Source: Nitrosomonas sp.
GTDB taxonomy: Bacteria > Pseudomonadota > Gammaproteobacteria > Burkholderiales > Nitrosomonadaceae
DNA: 7,272 bases
Assembly: GCA_021774205.1 (NCBI GenBank)
Contig: JAJFJI010000009.1
Coordinates: 1 to 7,272, forward strand
Direction of reading: 5' to 3'
A program made the translations under genes and the position numbers. Positions 1-6,843 of this stretch are shown here, one piece after another. Within the stretch, counting starts at the first letter, position 1; every line of letters begins with the position of its first letter. The notes under the pieces were generated by a model that was not told where the DNA came from, did not search any database, and was given only the letters and a program-made list of their open reading frames with translations.

Positions 1-1
1 A

Positions 2-841
2 GATGCAGACCGAATACTACCGATTGTTAGCCTGGATAGTGGTGTTGTGTTTGATCGCAATATGACATTACGTGGCGAACGATTTATTCAGACGCTGGAA
101 CCACGCGCTTTCTATGTTTATATCCCATATAAAGATCAAAGTCTGCTACCCATTTTTGATTCTGCTGAAAATGATTTTGGATTTGCGCAGATGCTTACTG
201 AAAATCGCTTCAGTGGAAACGACCGTATTAATGATGCAAACCAGGTTACGCTGGCATTGACTTCGCGATTAGTTGAGCCAGGAACTGGTATTGAACGTTT
301 GCGTATCGCGGTTGGGCAGCAATTTCTTTTCAGGGATCGTAGGGTTACACTGCGTTCACCACAGGGAACCAACCAAAATACCAATTTTGTCGCCGCAATT
401 TCCGGTCGTATTACTTCAACAATTAGTACCGATACAGATGTGCAGTATGATGTTAACCAATTTCGTAATGAAAAAATTCGTACCGGAATAAGTTATCGAC
501 CAGAGCTTGGCAAAGTATTCAATATCGGCTATCGTTTTTCTCGGGATGTGTTCGAGCAGGTTGACACCTCAATTCAATGGCCTTTTGCAGGGAGTTGGAA
601 TGGCGTATCGCGCATCAGTTACTCATTAAGAGATGATAAGATGCTGGCAGGATTGGCCGGGTTTGAATACAGATCCTGCTGCTGGGCATTCAGTTTCGTG
701 CTGCAACGTTTCACCACTTCTACGCAAAGAACATCCACGGCCCTTTTTGTGCAACTTGAATTAAATAGCCTGATGAATATTGGTATCAATCCACTTCGTG
801 TACTCCAGGACAGCATTCCTGGTTATTCCAGAGCATATTAA
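2..841 (+). CDS. lptD: LPS-assembly protein LptD, C-terminal part (5' truncated by window edge)
   Basis: LptD is the outer-membrane beta-barrel that, with the lipoprotein LptE, inserts lipopolysaccharide into the outer leaflet. The frame is open from base 2 to a TAA at 839-841, giving 279 residues of the C-terminal barrel; the N-terminal OstA-like domain and the true start lie upstream. Family wording is clear: QTLEPRAFYVYIPYKDQS, then FAQMLTENRFSGNDRINDAN and LALTSRLVEPGTGIERLR. The rest alternates polar and hydrophobic residues, as in beta strands. A Cys-Cys pair at 677-682 (YRSCCWAF) matches the conserved C-terminal pair that forms interdomain disulfides in E. coli LptD. The GTG at 47 is internal and not a start, because homology continues upstream of it (ILPIVSLDSG). 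surA follows, separated by a terminator-like hairpin. I am very sure of the family; only the 5' extent is unknown. Confidence 0.95.
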   Translation, partial: DADRILPIVSLDSGVVFDRNMTLRGERFIQTLEPRAFYVYIPYKDQSLLPIFDSAENDFGFAQMLTENRFSGNDRINDANQVTLALTSRLVEPGTGIERLRIAVGQQFLFRDRRVTLRSPQGTNQNTNFVAAISGRITSTISTDTDVQYDVNQFRNEKIRTGISYRPELGKVFNIGYRFSRDVFEQVDTSIQWPFAGSWNGVSRISYSLRDDKMLAGLAGFEYRSCCWAFSFVLQRFTTSTQRTSTALFVQLELNSLMNIGINPLRVLQDSIPGYSRAY

Positions 842-862
842 GGCTGAAAGCGGCAATTGATA

Positions 863-892
863 AAAAGGGCTATTTGTCACCCTTTTCTTTTT
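863..892 (+). terminator. Probable rho-independent terminator after lptD
   Basis: A 7-bp perfect stem, AAAAGGG (863-869) with CCCTTTT (880-886), closes a 10-base loop and is followed by CTTTTT. It begins 21 bases after the lptD stop. The stem has only three G-C pairs, so termination may be partial. If it works, surA-pdxA-rsmA would need a promoter of its own in 893-1002. I saw only weak candidates there, such as TTGTGT (912-917) and TAATAC (934-939) separated by 16 bases, so I do not call one. Confidence 0.55.
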
Positions 893-1002
893 CCATACTT
901 TTCGAGAAAATTTGTGTCCTAAGTGGCGACTTTTAATACAAGAAGCATTTAACGCTTAACATACTATTTTCAATCTGAATTTCAATGTATGAATTTGTTT
1001 AT

Positions 1003-2481
1003 ATGAACAAAAAAAATTTTCTTGGTGTTATTTTGTTATTGTACATCCTAGCTGCAAAATTGAGTGTCGCGCAAGAACTAGAGTCTATACAGGAACGAGC
1101 ACAAGAACTGGGATTTATACAGGAACCAACACAAGAACTGGAGTCCATACAGGAGTTGGCGCAAGAATTGGAACTCGAACAGGAATCGCCGCAAGAATTG
1201 GAACTCGAACAGGAACCGGCGCAAGAAGCGGAATCCGCTCAATTCGTTAGCAGCATTACGTCTGTTGACTATATTATTGCAGTTGTCAATGAAGAGGTTA
1301 TTACACGTCGAGAGCTGGACCGTGCAGTTGATGTGGCGACCAGTCAACTACAACAACAGGGTATCCAGCTACCTGACATCCAGGCAATAAAAAGCCAGGT
1401 TATGGAAAGCCTTATCGTCAAGCGTATTCAATTGCAACGGGCAGATGAAATAGGGTTAACGGTCAATGATAGTGAACTTGACGAGACGATACAACGTATA
1501 GCTGATGAAAATAATTTGTCGCTGCAAGCGTTTTATGCTGCTCTTGAAGAGGATGGCGTGAATTTCAATAAATTTCGCAATGATGTACGTGATGAGGTCA
1601 TTATGGTACGGCTAAGAGAACGTGAAGTTAATAGCCGCGTAAATGTAACTGATGGAGAAATCGACAATTTCTTGCGGACTCAACAAACATCTGCGATTGG
1701 AAATGAGGAATATCTTATTGCGCATATTCTGGTGCGGGTACCAGAACATATTGACGAATTGCAGATGGAAGAAAGAAGACAACGCGCAGAATTAGTATTG
1801 GCTAAATTAGAAGAAGGCACCGAGTTTGCCCAAATAGCCGCAGAATATTCCGATTCAGATGACGCGATGCGTGGGGGGGTGATGGATTGGCGGCCAGTTG
1901 CCCAGATGGGGCCAAGATTTGCCGACTTATTAACTGCGATGCAGCCAGGGGAGTTAACGCCAATTATCCAGAGCCCGGTTGGATTTCATATACTCAAGTT
2001 ACTTGATCTGCGTGCTCAGGAAAAGGCCGTCGTGATCATAGATCAAACGCATGCGCGCCACATATTAATCAAAGTAAATGAATTAACCTCGGAAAGTGAT
2101 GCGCTGCAATCAATACGTCAGCTAAAAGAACAGATTGATAGCGGCGCCAATTTTGAAGAATTAGCCAAACTTCACTCAGAGGATAACAGCGCTTCATCTG
2201 GCGGCGATCTGGGTTGGATTTCTCCTGGTGTCACGGTACCTGCTTTTGAAGAAGCCATGAACGCACTGCTCCCCGGGCAGATCAGTGAGCCGATTCAAAC
2301 ACAGTTTGGCTGGCACCTGATACAGGTGATCGAACGCCGCTCAGAGGATGTCAGTGATGAGCAGCAACGGCAAGATGCACGCGAAGCAATTCATGCACGT
2401 AAAGCGGATGTTGTTCTCGAAGAATGGTTGCAACAGCTGCGTGACCAAGCCTATGTTGAGAATCGGGTAGAAGATGGTTGA
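1003..2481 (+). CDS. surA: Periplasmic chaperone / peptidyl-prolyl isomerase SurA with an N-terminal repeat insert
   Basis: SurA escorts unfolded outer-membrane proteins through the periplasm to the BAM complex. From the ATG at 1003 the protein has 492 residues: signal peptide 1-23 (MNKKN, hydrophobic core, SVA before Q24), five 10-residue QE-rich repeats (24-73), SurA N-domain (about 88-224, from VDYIIAVVNEEVITRREL), first parvulin domain (about 235-337; IAHILV, GGVMDW, VGFHILKL), second parvulin domain (about 348-446; THARHILIK, GGDLGW, FGWHLIQV) and a C-terminal helix. E. coli SurA has 428 residues; the repeat block explains most of the excess. An in-frame ATG at 985 would add MYEFVY. I prefer 1003 because it gives a normal basic n-region, though neither start has a Shine-Dalgarno sequence. 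The second parvulin domain has the more standard GGDLGW motif and is probably the catalytic one (inference). pdxA follows after 24 bp, which suggests an operon. Confidence 0.95.
   Translation: MNKKNFLGVILLLYILAAKLSVAQELESIQERAQELGFIQEPTQELESIQELAQELELEQESPQELELEQEPAQEAESAQFVSSITSVDYIIAVVNEEVITRRELDRAVDVATSQLQQQGIQLPDIQAIKSQVMESLIVKRIQLQRADEIGLTVNDSELDETIQRIADENNLSLQAFYAALEEDGVNFNKFRNDVRDEVIMVRLREREVNSRVNVTDGEIDNFLRTQQTSAIGNEEYLIAHILVRVPEHIDELQMEERRQRAELVLAKLEEGTEFAQIAAEYSDSDDAMRGGVMDWRPVAQMGPRFADLLTAMQPGELTPIIQSPVGFHILKLLDLRAQEKAVVIIDQTHARHILIKVNELTSESDALQSIRQLKEQIDSGANFEELAKLHSEDNSASSGGDLGWISPGVTVPAFEEAMNALLPGQISEPIQTQFGWHLIQVIERRSEDVSDEQQRQDAREAIHARKADVVLEEWLQQLRDQAYVENRVEDG
1072..1242 (+). 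repeat. 30-bp in-frame tandem repeat in surA (five copies plus a partial sixth)
   Basis: Units start at 1072, 1102, 1132, 1162 and 1192, with a degenerate sixth from 1222. Each encodes ten residues on the pattern QEL-x-x-x-QE-x-x: QELESIQERA, QELGFIQEPT, QELESIQELA, QELELEQESP, QELELEQEPA, then QEAESAQ. Units 4 and 5 differ at only 2 of 30 bases and share their first 24, so they look like a recent duplication. Units 1 and 3 also resemble each other. The period is a multiple of three, so copy-number change would keep the reading frame. The block lies immediately after the predicted signal-peptidase site and makes the mature N-terminus acidic and Gln-rich. Confidence 0.9.
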
Positions 2482-2505
2482 TTTGATAGTTCAAGTTTGT
2501 AAGTC

Positions 2506-3516
2506 ATGAAAACGCCTAATTCTTTGCCAACGCTTGTCCTTACCGCTGGTGACCCCGCTGGGATTGGTCCAGATTTATGCGTTCAAGTAGCGCAGCAGGC
2601 ATTGCCTTGCAAATTAATCGTCATCGCTGACCGTGATTTGATACTTGAACGTGCTGGGCTATTAAAATTTCCTATAACTTTACTTGATGGCTCAACATCT
2701 AACATTACGCAGCATCAGGCCGGTGGTTTGCATGTGTTGCATACCCCATTAAATACGCCAGCATCTCCTGGCAAACTTGACCCAACCAACGCCAGTTATG
2801 TCCTGGAGACGCTAAAACAAGCGGTTAATGGATGTCTTGATGGAAAATTTGATGCAATGATTACCGCGCCGGTACATAAGGGCGTTATCAATGATGCAGG
2901 CTTTGCTTTTTCAGGGCATACTGAATATCTGTCGCAATTGACGGGCAGCCAAACCGTTATGATGCTGGTTGGCGGTAATATGCGAATTACACTGGCAACA
3001 ACGCATTTGCCGCTTAAAGATGTTGCTGCAGCCATTACCGGTACAAACCTGGAGTGCAAGTTACGTATTATTCATTATCATCTGGCCAACGACTTTGCCA
3101 TTGATAATCCCTGTATTGCCGTGGCCGGACTTAATCCTCATGCTGGAGAATCGGGTCATCTTGGAACGGAAGAAATCGATACTATTATTCCCGTATTAAA
3201 TAAGCTGCGTCATGAAGGCCTCAATTTGCTTGGCCCAATCCCAGCTGATACCCTGTTTGTTCCCGCGCAACTAAAAAATTATGATTGTATTTTAGCGATG
3301 TACCATGACCAGGGATTACCTGTTCTGAAGCATGCCAGTTTCGGCGCAGGGGTTAATGTGACGCTTGGATTGCCAATTATTCGTACTTCAGTCGATCATG
3401 GAACCGCACTGGATTTAGCCGCCACCGGACATGCTGATTCGAGCAGTCTATTGGCGGCTATTGATATGGCAATTACTTTGGCTGGCAAAAGAATAGCTTG
3501 TCCAGTTATTTCTTGA
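2506..3516 (+). CDS. pdxA: 4-hydroxythreonine-4-phosphate dehydrogenase PdxA
   Basis: PdxA oxidises 4-phosphohydroxy-L-threonine with NAD(P)+ in the DXP-dependent pathway to pyridoxal 5'-phosphate; the product is condensed with deoxyxylulose phosphate by PdxJ. It is a cytoplasmic, metal-dependent homodimer. The 336 residues match the usual family length. Visible motifs are GDPAGIGP (15-22), APVHKGVINDAGFAFSGHTE (121-140), NPHAGESGHLGTEEID (210-225), MYHDQGLPVLK (265-275) and the C-terminal TSVDHGTALDLAATGHAD. Three histidines, H167, H212 and H267, sit where the E. coli enzyme binds its divalent metal (H166, H211, H266), so it should be active. The ATG at 2506 places GDPAGIGP at the normal distance from the N-terminus. 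It lies 24 bp after surA with only a weak Shine-Dalgarno candidate, so translation may depend on the upstream gene. Co-location with surA and rsmA reflects a conserved gene order, not a shared pathway. Confidence 0.97.
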   Translation: MKTPNSLPTLVLTAGDPAGIGPDLCVQVAQQALPCKLIVIADRDLILERAGLLKFPITLLDGSTSNITQHQAGGLHVLHTPLNTPASPGKLDPTNASYVLETLKQAVNGCLDGKFDAMITAPVHKGVINDAGFAFSGHTEYLSQLTGSQTVMMLVGGNMRITLATTHLPLKDVAAAITGTNLECKLRIIHYHLANDFAIDNPCIAVAGLNPHAGESGHLGTEEIDTIIPVLNKLRHEGLNLLGPIPADTLFVPAQLKNYDCILAMYHDQGLPVLKHASFGAGVNVTLGLPIIRTSVDHGTALDLAATGHADSSSLLAAIDMAITLAGKRIACPVIS

Positions 3517-3581
3517 ATTTCCCGATTGTGCGTTAATACTACATTTTTTGAGAATAGTAACATTGTATCAATATATTAGTT

Positions 3582-4379
3582 ATGCGCCATATTCCTCGTA
3601 AACGTTTTGGCCAGAATTTCCTAGTTGATTCTCAGGTTGTAGCGAATATTGTTTATGCTATTAATCCGCAAAAAAATGATCGGCTAGTAGAAATTGGGCC
3701 AGGACTGGGCGCACTGACCCGGCCGTTACTACAATTGCTGGATCATTTGTATGTCGTGGAATTAGATCGTGATATAGTCGAACGACTGGATCGGGAATAC
3801 CCAAAAGATAAATTAACCATTTATTCAGCCGATGCGTTGAAATTTGACTTTTTTGCGCTTGGTCCCGATCTACGGGTGATTGGAAATTTGCCCTACAATA
3901 TTTCCACGCCAATCTTGTTTCATCTCAGTAAATTCGCAGCCAATATTCGTGACATGCACTTTATGCTGCAAAAAGAAGTTGTTGATCGTATGGTTGCTTT
4001 GCCTTCTTCGCATGATTACGGGCGGCTTTCAGTGATGCTGCAATACCGTTTTGAAATGGAGCAGATTTTCGTTGTTCCACCCGCATCTTTCCAGCCGGCT
4101 CCTAAAGTTGAGTCAGCCATTGTTCGCATGTTTCCACTCAGGCAGCCAACTCATATCGCGAAAAATGAAGAATCCTTTGCTCATGTTGTTTCCAGTGCAT
4201 TTTCGCAACGTCGCAAAACACTGCGTAATTCACTGAGTGGCATCCTAAGCCCAGTAGATTTCACAGCAATAAATATTGATCCAGGTCTGCGCGCAGAGAA
4301 TTTATCGGTGGCGCAATTTGTAGCGATTGCTAATCATTTGGATGGTATTCGTTCTGTTATACCCAGTCCTTTCCAGTGA
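3582..4379 (+). CDS. rsmA: 16S rRNA (adenine(1518)-N6/adenine(1519)-N6)-dimethyltransferase RsmA (KsgA)
   Basis: RsmA uses S-adenosylmethionine to dimethylate two adjacent adenines in the 3'-terminal helix of 16S rRNA late in 30S assembly; its loss gives kasugamycin resistance in E. coli. The 265 residues fit the family. Landmarks are the N-terminal RKRFGQNFL (6-14), SAM motif I VEIGPGLGALT (36-46), the acidic residue at the end of strand 2 (VVELD, E60), SADAL with D84, catalytic motif IV NLPYNIS (102-108), FQPAPKVES (170-178) and the C-terminal FSQRRKTLRN (207-216). All key residues are present. The start is fixed by the family's usual N-terminus (M-x-H-I-P-R-K-R-F-G-Q-N-F). There is no Shine-Dalgarno sequence before the ATG. 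The gap to pdxA is 65 bp and AT-rich, with promoter-like hexamers close to the start codon. The last 23 bp overlap the end of the convergent hemF gene. Confidence 0.97.
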   Translation: MRHIPRKRFGQNFLVDSQVVANIVYAINPQKNDRLVEIGPGLGALTRPLLQLLDHLYVVELDRDIVERLDREYPKDKLTIYSADALKFDFFALGPDLRVIGNLPYNISTPILFHLSKFAANIRDMHFMLQKEVVDRMVALPSSHDYGRLSVMLQYRFEMEQIFVVPPASFQPAPKVESAIVRMFPLRQPTHIAKNEESFAHVVSSAFSQRRKTLRNSLSGILSPVDFTAINIDPGLRAENLSVAQFVAIANHLDGIRSVIPSPFQ

Positions 4380-5253
4380 TAAAATCGGTATAAAGTTTAT
4401 CTTCTGCGCTACCAGCCTGCGGCTTCCAGTCGTAACGCCACTTTACAACTGGTGGCAATGACATCAGGATTGACTCAGTGCGGCCACCTGTTTGCAGGCC
4501 AAACAATGTGCCACGATCCCAAACCAGATTAAATTCCACATAACGGCCACGCCGGTAGGCTTGAAAATCTCGTTCTCGTTCACCAAACGGCGCATTGATA
4601 CGTCGCTCCAGTATAGGTAAATAAGCTTTTAGAAAATGATCGCCTACATTTTTAGTCAGGTTGAAGCAGGTTTCAAAATCAGGCTGATTCAGGTCATCAA
4701 AGAAAATGCCACCAATTCCTCGCGGCTCTTGGCGGTGCTTAAGATAAAAATATTCGTCGCACCATTTCTTGAGTCGTGGATAACAGTCATCACCAAATGG
4801 CTGAAGCGCATCTTTGCAAGTCTGGTGAAAGTGGATAGCATCTTCTTCGTGCCCATAATAGGGTGTTAAATCCATTCCCCCGCCAAACCACCAAACCGGA
4901 TCTGCACCTTCTTTTCGCGCTTCAAAAAAACGTACATTCATATGGACAGTAGGCGCATAGGGATTGCGTGGATGCAATACGAGTGATACACCCATTGCTT
5001 CAAAGGAGCGGCCAGATAATTCGGGACGAGCAGCGGTAGCGGAGGCGGGTAAACCGCCCCCATAAACATGAGAAAAATTAACACCGCCACGCTCAAAAAC
5101 ATTGCCTTCTTCTATTACGCAGCTAGCGCCACCGCCCCCTTCAGGACGATCCCATTTGTCACGCCGGAAAGATTTTCCATCTGCCTGCTCTAATCCTTTG
5201 ACGATGCTTTCTTGCAGATTGGTAAGATATTCTTTGACTCGTGTGGTGTTCAT
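4357..5253 (-). CDS. hemF: Oxygen-dependent coproporphyrinogen-III oxidase HemF
   Basis: HemF decarboxylates two propionates of coproporphyrinogen III to vinyl groups, giving protoporphyrinogen IX with O2 as oxidant; it is a cytoplasmic homodimer. The 298 residues are almost the E. coli length (299), and the similarity runs end to end. Visible blocks are GGGGASCVIEEGNVFERGGV (38-57), VNFSHVYG (58-65), GRSFEAMGVSLVLHP (81-95), WWFGGGMDLTPYYG (121-134), GIGGIFFDDLN (179-189), YVEFNLVWDRGTLFGLQTGG (238-257) and RTESILMSLPP (258-268). Conserved histidines H94, H104, H143 and H173 match the proposed active-site and metal-binding positions of the family. A GGGAG Shine-Dalgarno sequence supports the start. 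The gene is convergent with rsmA, overlapping it by 23 bp, and divergent from aroC across 230 bp. An O2-dependent enzyme suggests aerobic growth; whether an anaerobic HemN exists cannot be judged here. Confidence 0.97.
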   Translation of the reverse strand: MNTTRVKEYLTNLQESIVKGLEQADGKSFRRDKWDRPEGGGGASCVIEEGNVFERGGVNFSHVYGGGLPASATAARPELSGRSFEAMGVSLVLHPRNPYAPTVHMNVRFFEARKEGADPVWWFGGGMDLTPYYGHEEDAIHFHQTCKDALQPFGDDCYPRLKKWCDEYFYLKHRQEPRGIGGIFFDDLNQPDFETCFNLTKNVGDHFLKAYLPILERRINAPFGERERDFQAYRRGRYVEFNLVWDRGTLFGLQTGGRTESILMSLPPVVKWRYDWKPQAGSAEDKLYTDFITGKDWV

Positions 5254-5258
5254 GCAGG

Positions 5259-5263
5259 CTCCC
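5259..5263 (-). promoter_or_regulatory. Shine-Dalgarno sequence of hemF
   Basis: Read on the - strand, GGGAG lies 5 bases before the hemF ATG. It is the only strong ribosome-binding site seen in front of the protein genes here: surA, pdxA, rsmA and aroC have weak or no matches. It supports the start at 5253. Confidence 0.7.
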
Positions 5264-5284
5264 AGTTGTTGACCATTTTTTTTA

Positions 5285-5311
5285 ATGACAGGGCAATGGT
5301 AAGTATATAAT
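5285..5311 (+). promoter_or_regulatory. Candidate sigma-70 promoter for aroC
   Basis: ATGACA (5285-5290; 5 of 6 bases of the -35 consensus) and a perfect TATAAT (5306-5311) are separated by 15 bases, shorter than the ideal 17. A start near 5318 would leave a leader of about 165 bases before aroC. On the opposite strand TATACT (5307 down to 5302) overlaps the same -10 and could serve hemF, but I found no matching -35. The gap is AT-rich, so chance matches are likely. No riboswitch or attenuator was recognised in the leader. Confidence 0.35.
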
Positions 5312-5483
5312 CACATAAATTCTTTTTTTGCTAAGAATAGAATATGAATCTGTTGTCCTGTACAGCTGACAGCATTTTACCTGAAGCAAGAGTTTCATCA
5401 TTGATTTTCCTCAATTCAAAAGCAAATACAGAAACTATTCATCCATATGTTAGACTCGCTGGATTTCGTAATGAGTATAAGAA

Positions 5484-6656
5484 ATGTCTGGTAATACGCT
5501 TGGCAAACTTTTTTGTGTTACTTCTTTTGGAGAATCACATGGTCCGGCTATTGGCTGTGTCGTTGATGGTTGCCCACCAGGATTAGAGCTAATGGTCGAA
5601 GATATCCAACATGAGCTGGATAGACGAAAACCAGGTACCTCTCGTCATGTGACCCAGCGGCGTGAATCTGATACGGTTGAAATTTTATCTGGTGTTTTCG
5701 AGGGAAAGACAACCGGCACGCCGATCGCTTTATTGATTCGCAATGAAGATCAGCGCAGTAAGGATTACAGTAAGATCATGGACGTTTTTAGACCAGGACA
5801 CGCGGATTATGTCTATTGGCAAAAATACGGTATTCGTGATTATCGTGGCGGTGGTCGCTCGTCAGCCCGTGAAACTGCAGTCCGGGTAGCGGGCGCTGCG
5901 ATTGCAAAAAAATGGTTACGCCAAAAATACGGTATAGAGATACGTGGTTATATGGCACAACTGGGACCTGTTGAAATTCCTTTTAAACAATGGGACGAAG
6001 TGAATCAGAATCCATTTTTTGCTGCGAATGCCGATGTTGTTCCTCAGCTCGAGGCATTCATGGATAAATTACGCAAATCGGGTGATTCAGTCGGTGCAAA
6101 AATTTGTGTGGTGGCTGAGAGTGTTCCCGTTGGATGGGGGGAACCGGTTTATGACAGGATAGATGCAGAAATCGCCTATGCAATGATGAATATCAACGCG
6201 GTAAAAGGTGTGGAAATAGGCGCGGGATTTGCCAGTGTCATGCAGAAAGGAACCGAGCATTCGGATGAAATGACCCCGGAAGGTTTTCTTAGTAACAATG
6301 CTGGCGGTATATTGGGCGGCATTTCAACTGGCCAGTCAATTATCGTTAATGTTGCAATAAAACCAACATCAAGTATTCGTTTAGGCCGAAGTTCAATTGA
6401 TAAAAATGGAACACCAGTTATTGTCGAAACGCATGGTAGGCATGATCCTTGTGTTGGAATACGGGCGACGCCAATCGCCGAAGCAATGCTGGCATTGGTA
6501 TTAATGGATCATGCGTTACGGCATCGTGCGCAAAATGCTGATGTAATATGCACAACGCCAAAAATTTCTGATGTTGCTAATAGTCAGGAAAAAACTTCAT
6601 CCCAAATCAAAAACAAACCGGCGCTGAGAGAGGATCCAGAACCTGAAGAAGACTGA
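5484..6656 (+). CDS. aroC: Chorismate synthase AroC
   Basis: AroC converts 5-enolpyruvylshikimate-3-phosphate to chorismate, the last step of the shikimate pathway and the branch point to aromatic amino acids, folate and quinones. It needs reduced FMN and acts as a cytoplasmic tetramer. The 390 residues contain all three family signatures: GESHGPAIGCVVDGCPPG (16-33), DYRGGGRSSARET (119-131) and RHDPCVGIRATPIAEAM (319-335). Catalytic histidines H19 (GESHG) and H106 (RPGHADY) are present. The start is the family's usual MSGNTLGKLF, with a weak TAAG close before the ATG. After QNADVICTTPKI (350-361), near where E. coli AroC (361 residues) ends, about 29 extra charged residues follow, rich in K, E, D, S and P and ending EDPEPEED. 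This tail is probably disordered. The gene is transcribed away from hemF, likely as a single unit; no strong terminator follows. Confidence 0.97.
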   Translation: MSGNTLGKLFCVTSFGESHGPAIGCVVDGCPPGLELMVEDIQHELDRRKPGTSRHVTQRRESDTVEILSGVFEGKTTGTPIALLIRNEDQRSKDYSKIMDVFRPGHADYVYWQKYGIRDYRGGGRSSARETAVRVAGAAIAKKWLRQKYGIEIRGYMAQLGPVEIPFKQWDEVNQNPFFAANADVVPQLEAFMDKLRKSGDSVGAKICVVAESVPVGWGEPVYDRIDAEIAYAMMNINAVKGVEIGAGFASVMQKGTEHSDEMTPEGFLSNNAGGILGGISTGQSIIVNVAIKPTSSIRLGRSSIDKNGTPVIVETHGRHDPCVGIRATPIAEAMLALVLMDHALRHRAQNADVICTTPKISDVANSQEKTSSQIKNKPALREDPEPEED

Positions 6657-6714
6657 AAATAAAAACCACAGTTGACCGCTAAGAATGAGAACTAATCATA
6701 TAAATTTTAGGTGC

Positions 6715-6731
6715 ATATTACTTAGTAATAT
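6715..6731 (+). repeat. AT-rich perfect hairpin after aroC (weak terminator candidate)
   Basis: ATATTAC (6715-6721) and GTAATAT (6725-6731) form a perfect 7-bp stem with a three-base TTA loop, followed by CATTTTCC. It begins 59 bases after the aroC stop and is the best hairpin in a position to end aroC transcription. The stem has only one G-C pair and the T run is short, so a functional terminator is doubtful. Confidence 0.35.
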
Positions 6732-6814
6732 CATTTTCCTTCTAGGTGTAAACGCTATGGTGCGCTGCATTTTCTCATTGTTAGCATTGCAATTCGTTGT
6801 AGTAACCCGCTTTA

Positions 6815-6843
6815 CGCGCCTTGCCAGAAAAAAAGGCGGCGCG
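6815..6843. repeat. GC-rich imperfect hairpin with an A-rich loop
   Basis: CGCGCC (6815-6820) pairs fully with GGCGCG (6838-6843). After a two-base TT bulge, GCC (6823-6825) pairs with GGC (6835-6837), leaving the nine-base loop AGAAAAAAA. It is the strongest GC hairpin in the non-coding part of the window. There is no T run on either strand after it, so it is not a standard intrinsic terminator. Its role is unknown. Confidence 0.5.

Noticed and set aside
47..841. GTG at 47 as a gene start for a 264-residue protein
   Set aside because: The same frame is open to base 2 and its upstream residues continue the LptD homology, so this is the 3' part of a longer gene.
1078..1347. 89-codon frame on the - strand opposite the start of surA, itself repetitive
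   Set aside because: Its Phe/Leu/Gln repeats are the antisense reading of the CAA/GAA/CTG codons of the surA repeat. It has no independent gene signals and lies inside a well-supported gene.
3582..5253. A new functional system formed by rsmA, hemF and aroC
   Set aside because: Each is a well-known housekeeping enzyme of a separate pathway with intact motifs. Their adjacency with mixed strands does not suggest a joint function.
5344..5586. 80-codon + strand frame before and overlapping aroC
   Set aside because: It overlaps aroC out of frame by about 100 bases, and the overlapping part is a shadow of aroC. I recognise no family in it. The upstream part is more simply read as the aroC leader.
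6672..6704. TTGACC (6672-6677) with TATAAA (6699-6704) as a promoter for the 34-codon ORF
   Set aside because: The spacer is 21 bases, too long for a normal sigma-70 promoter.
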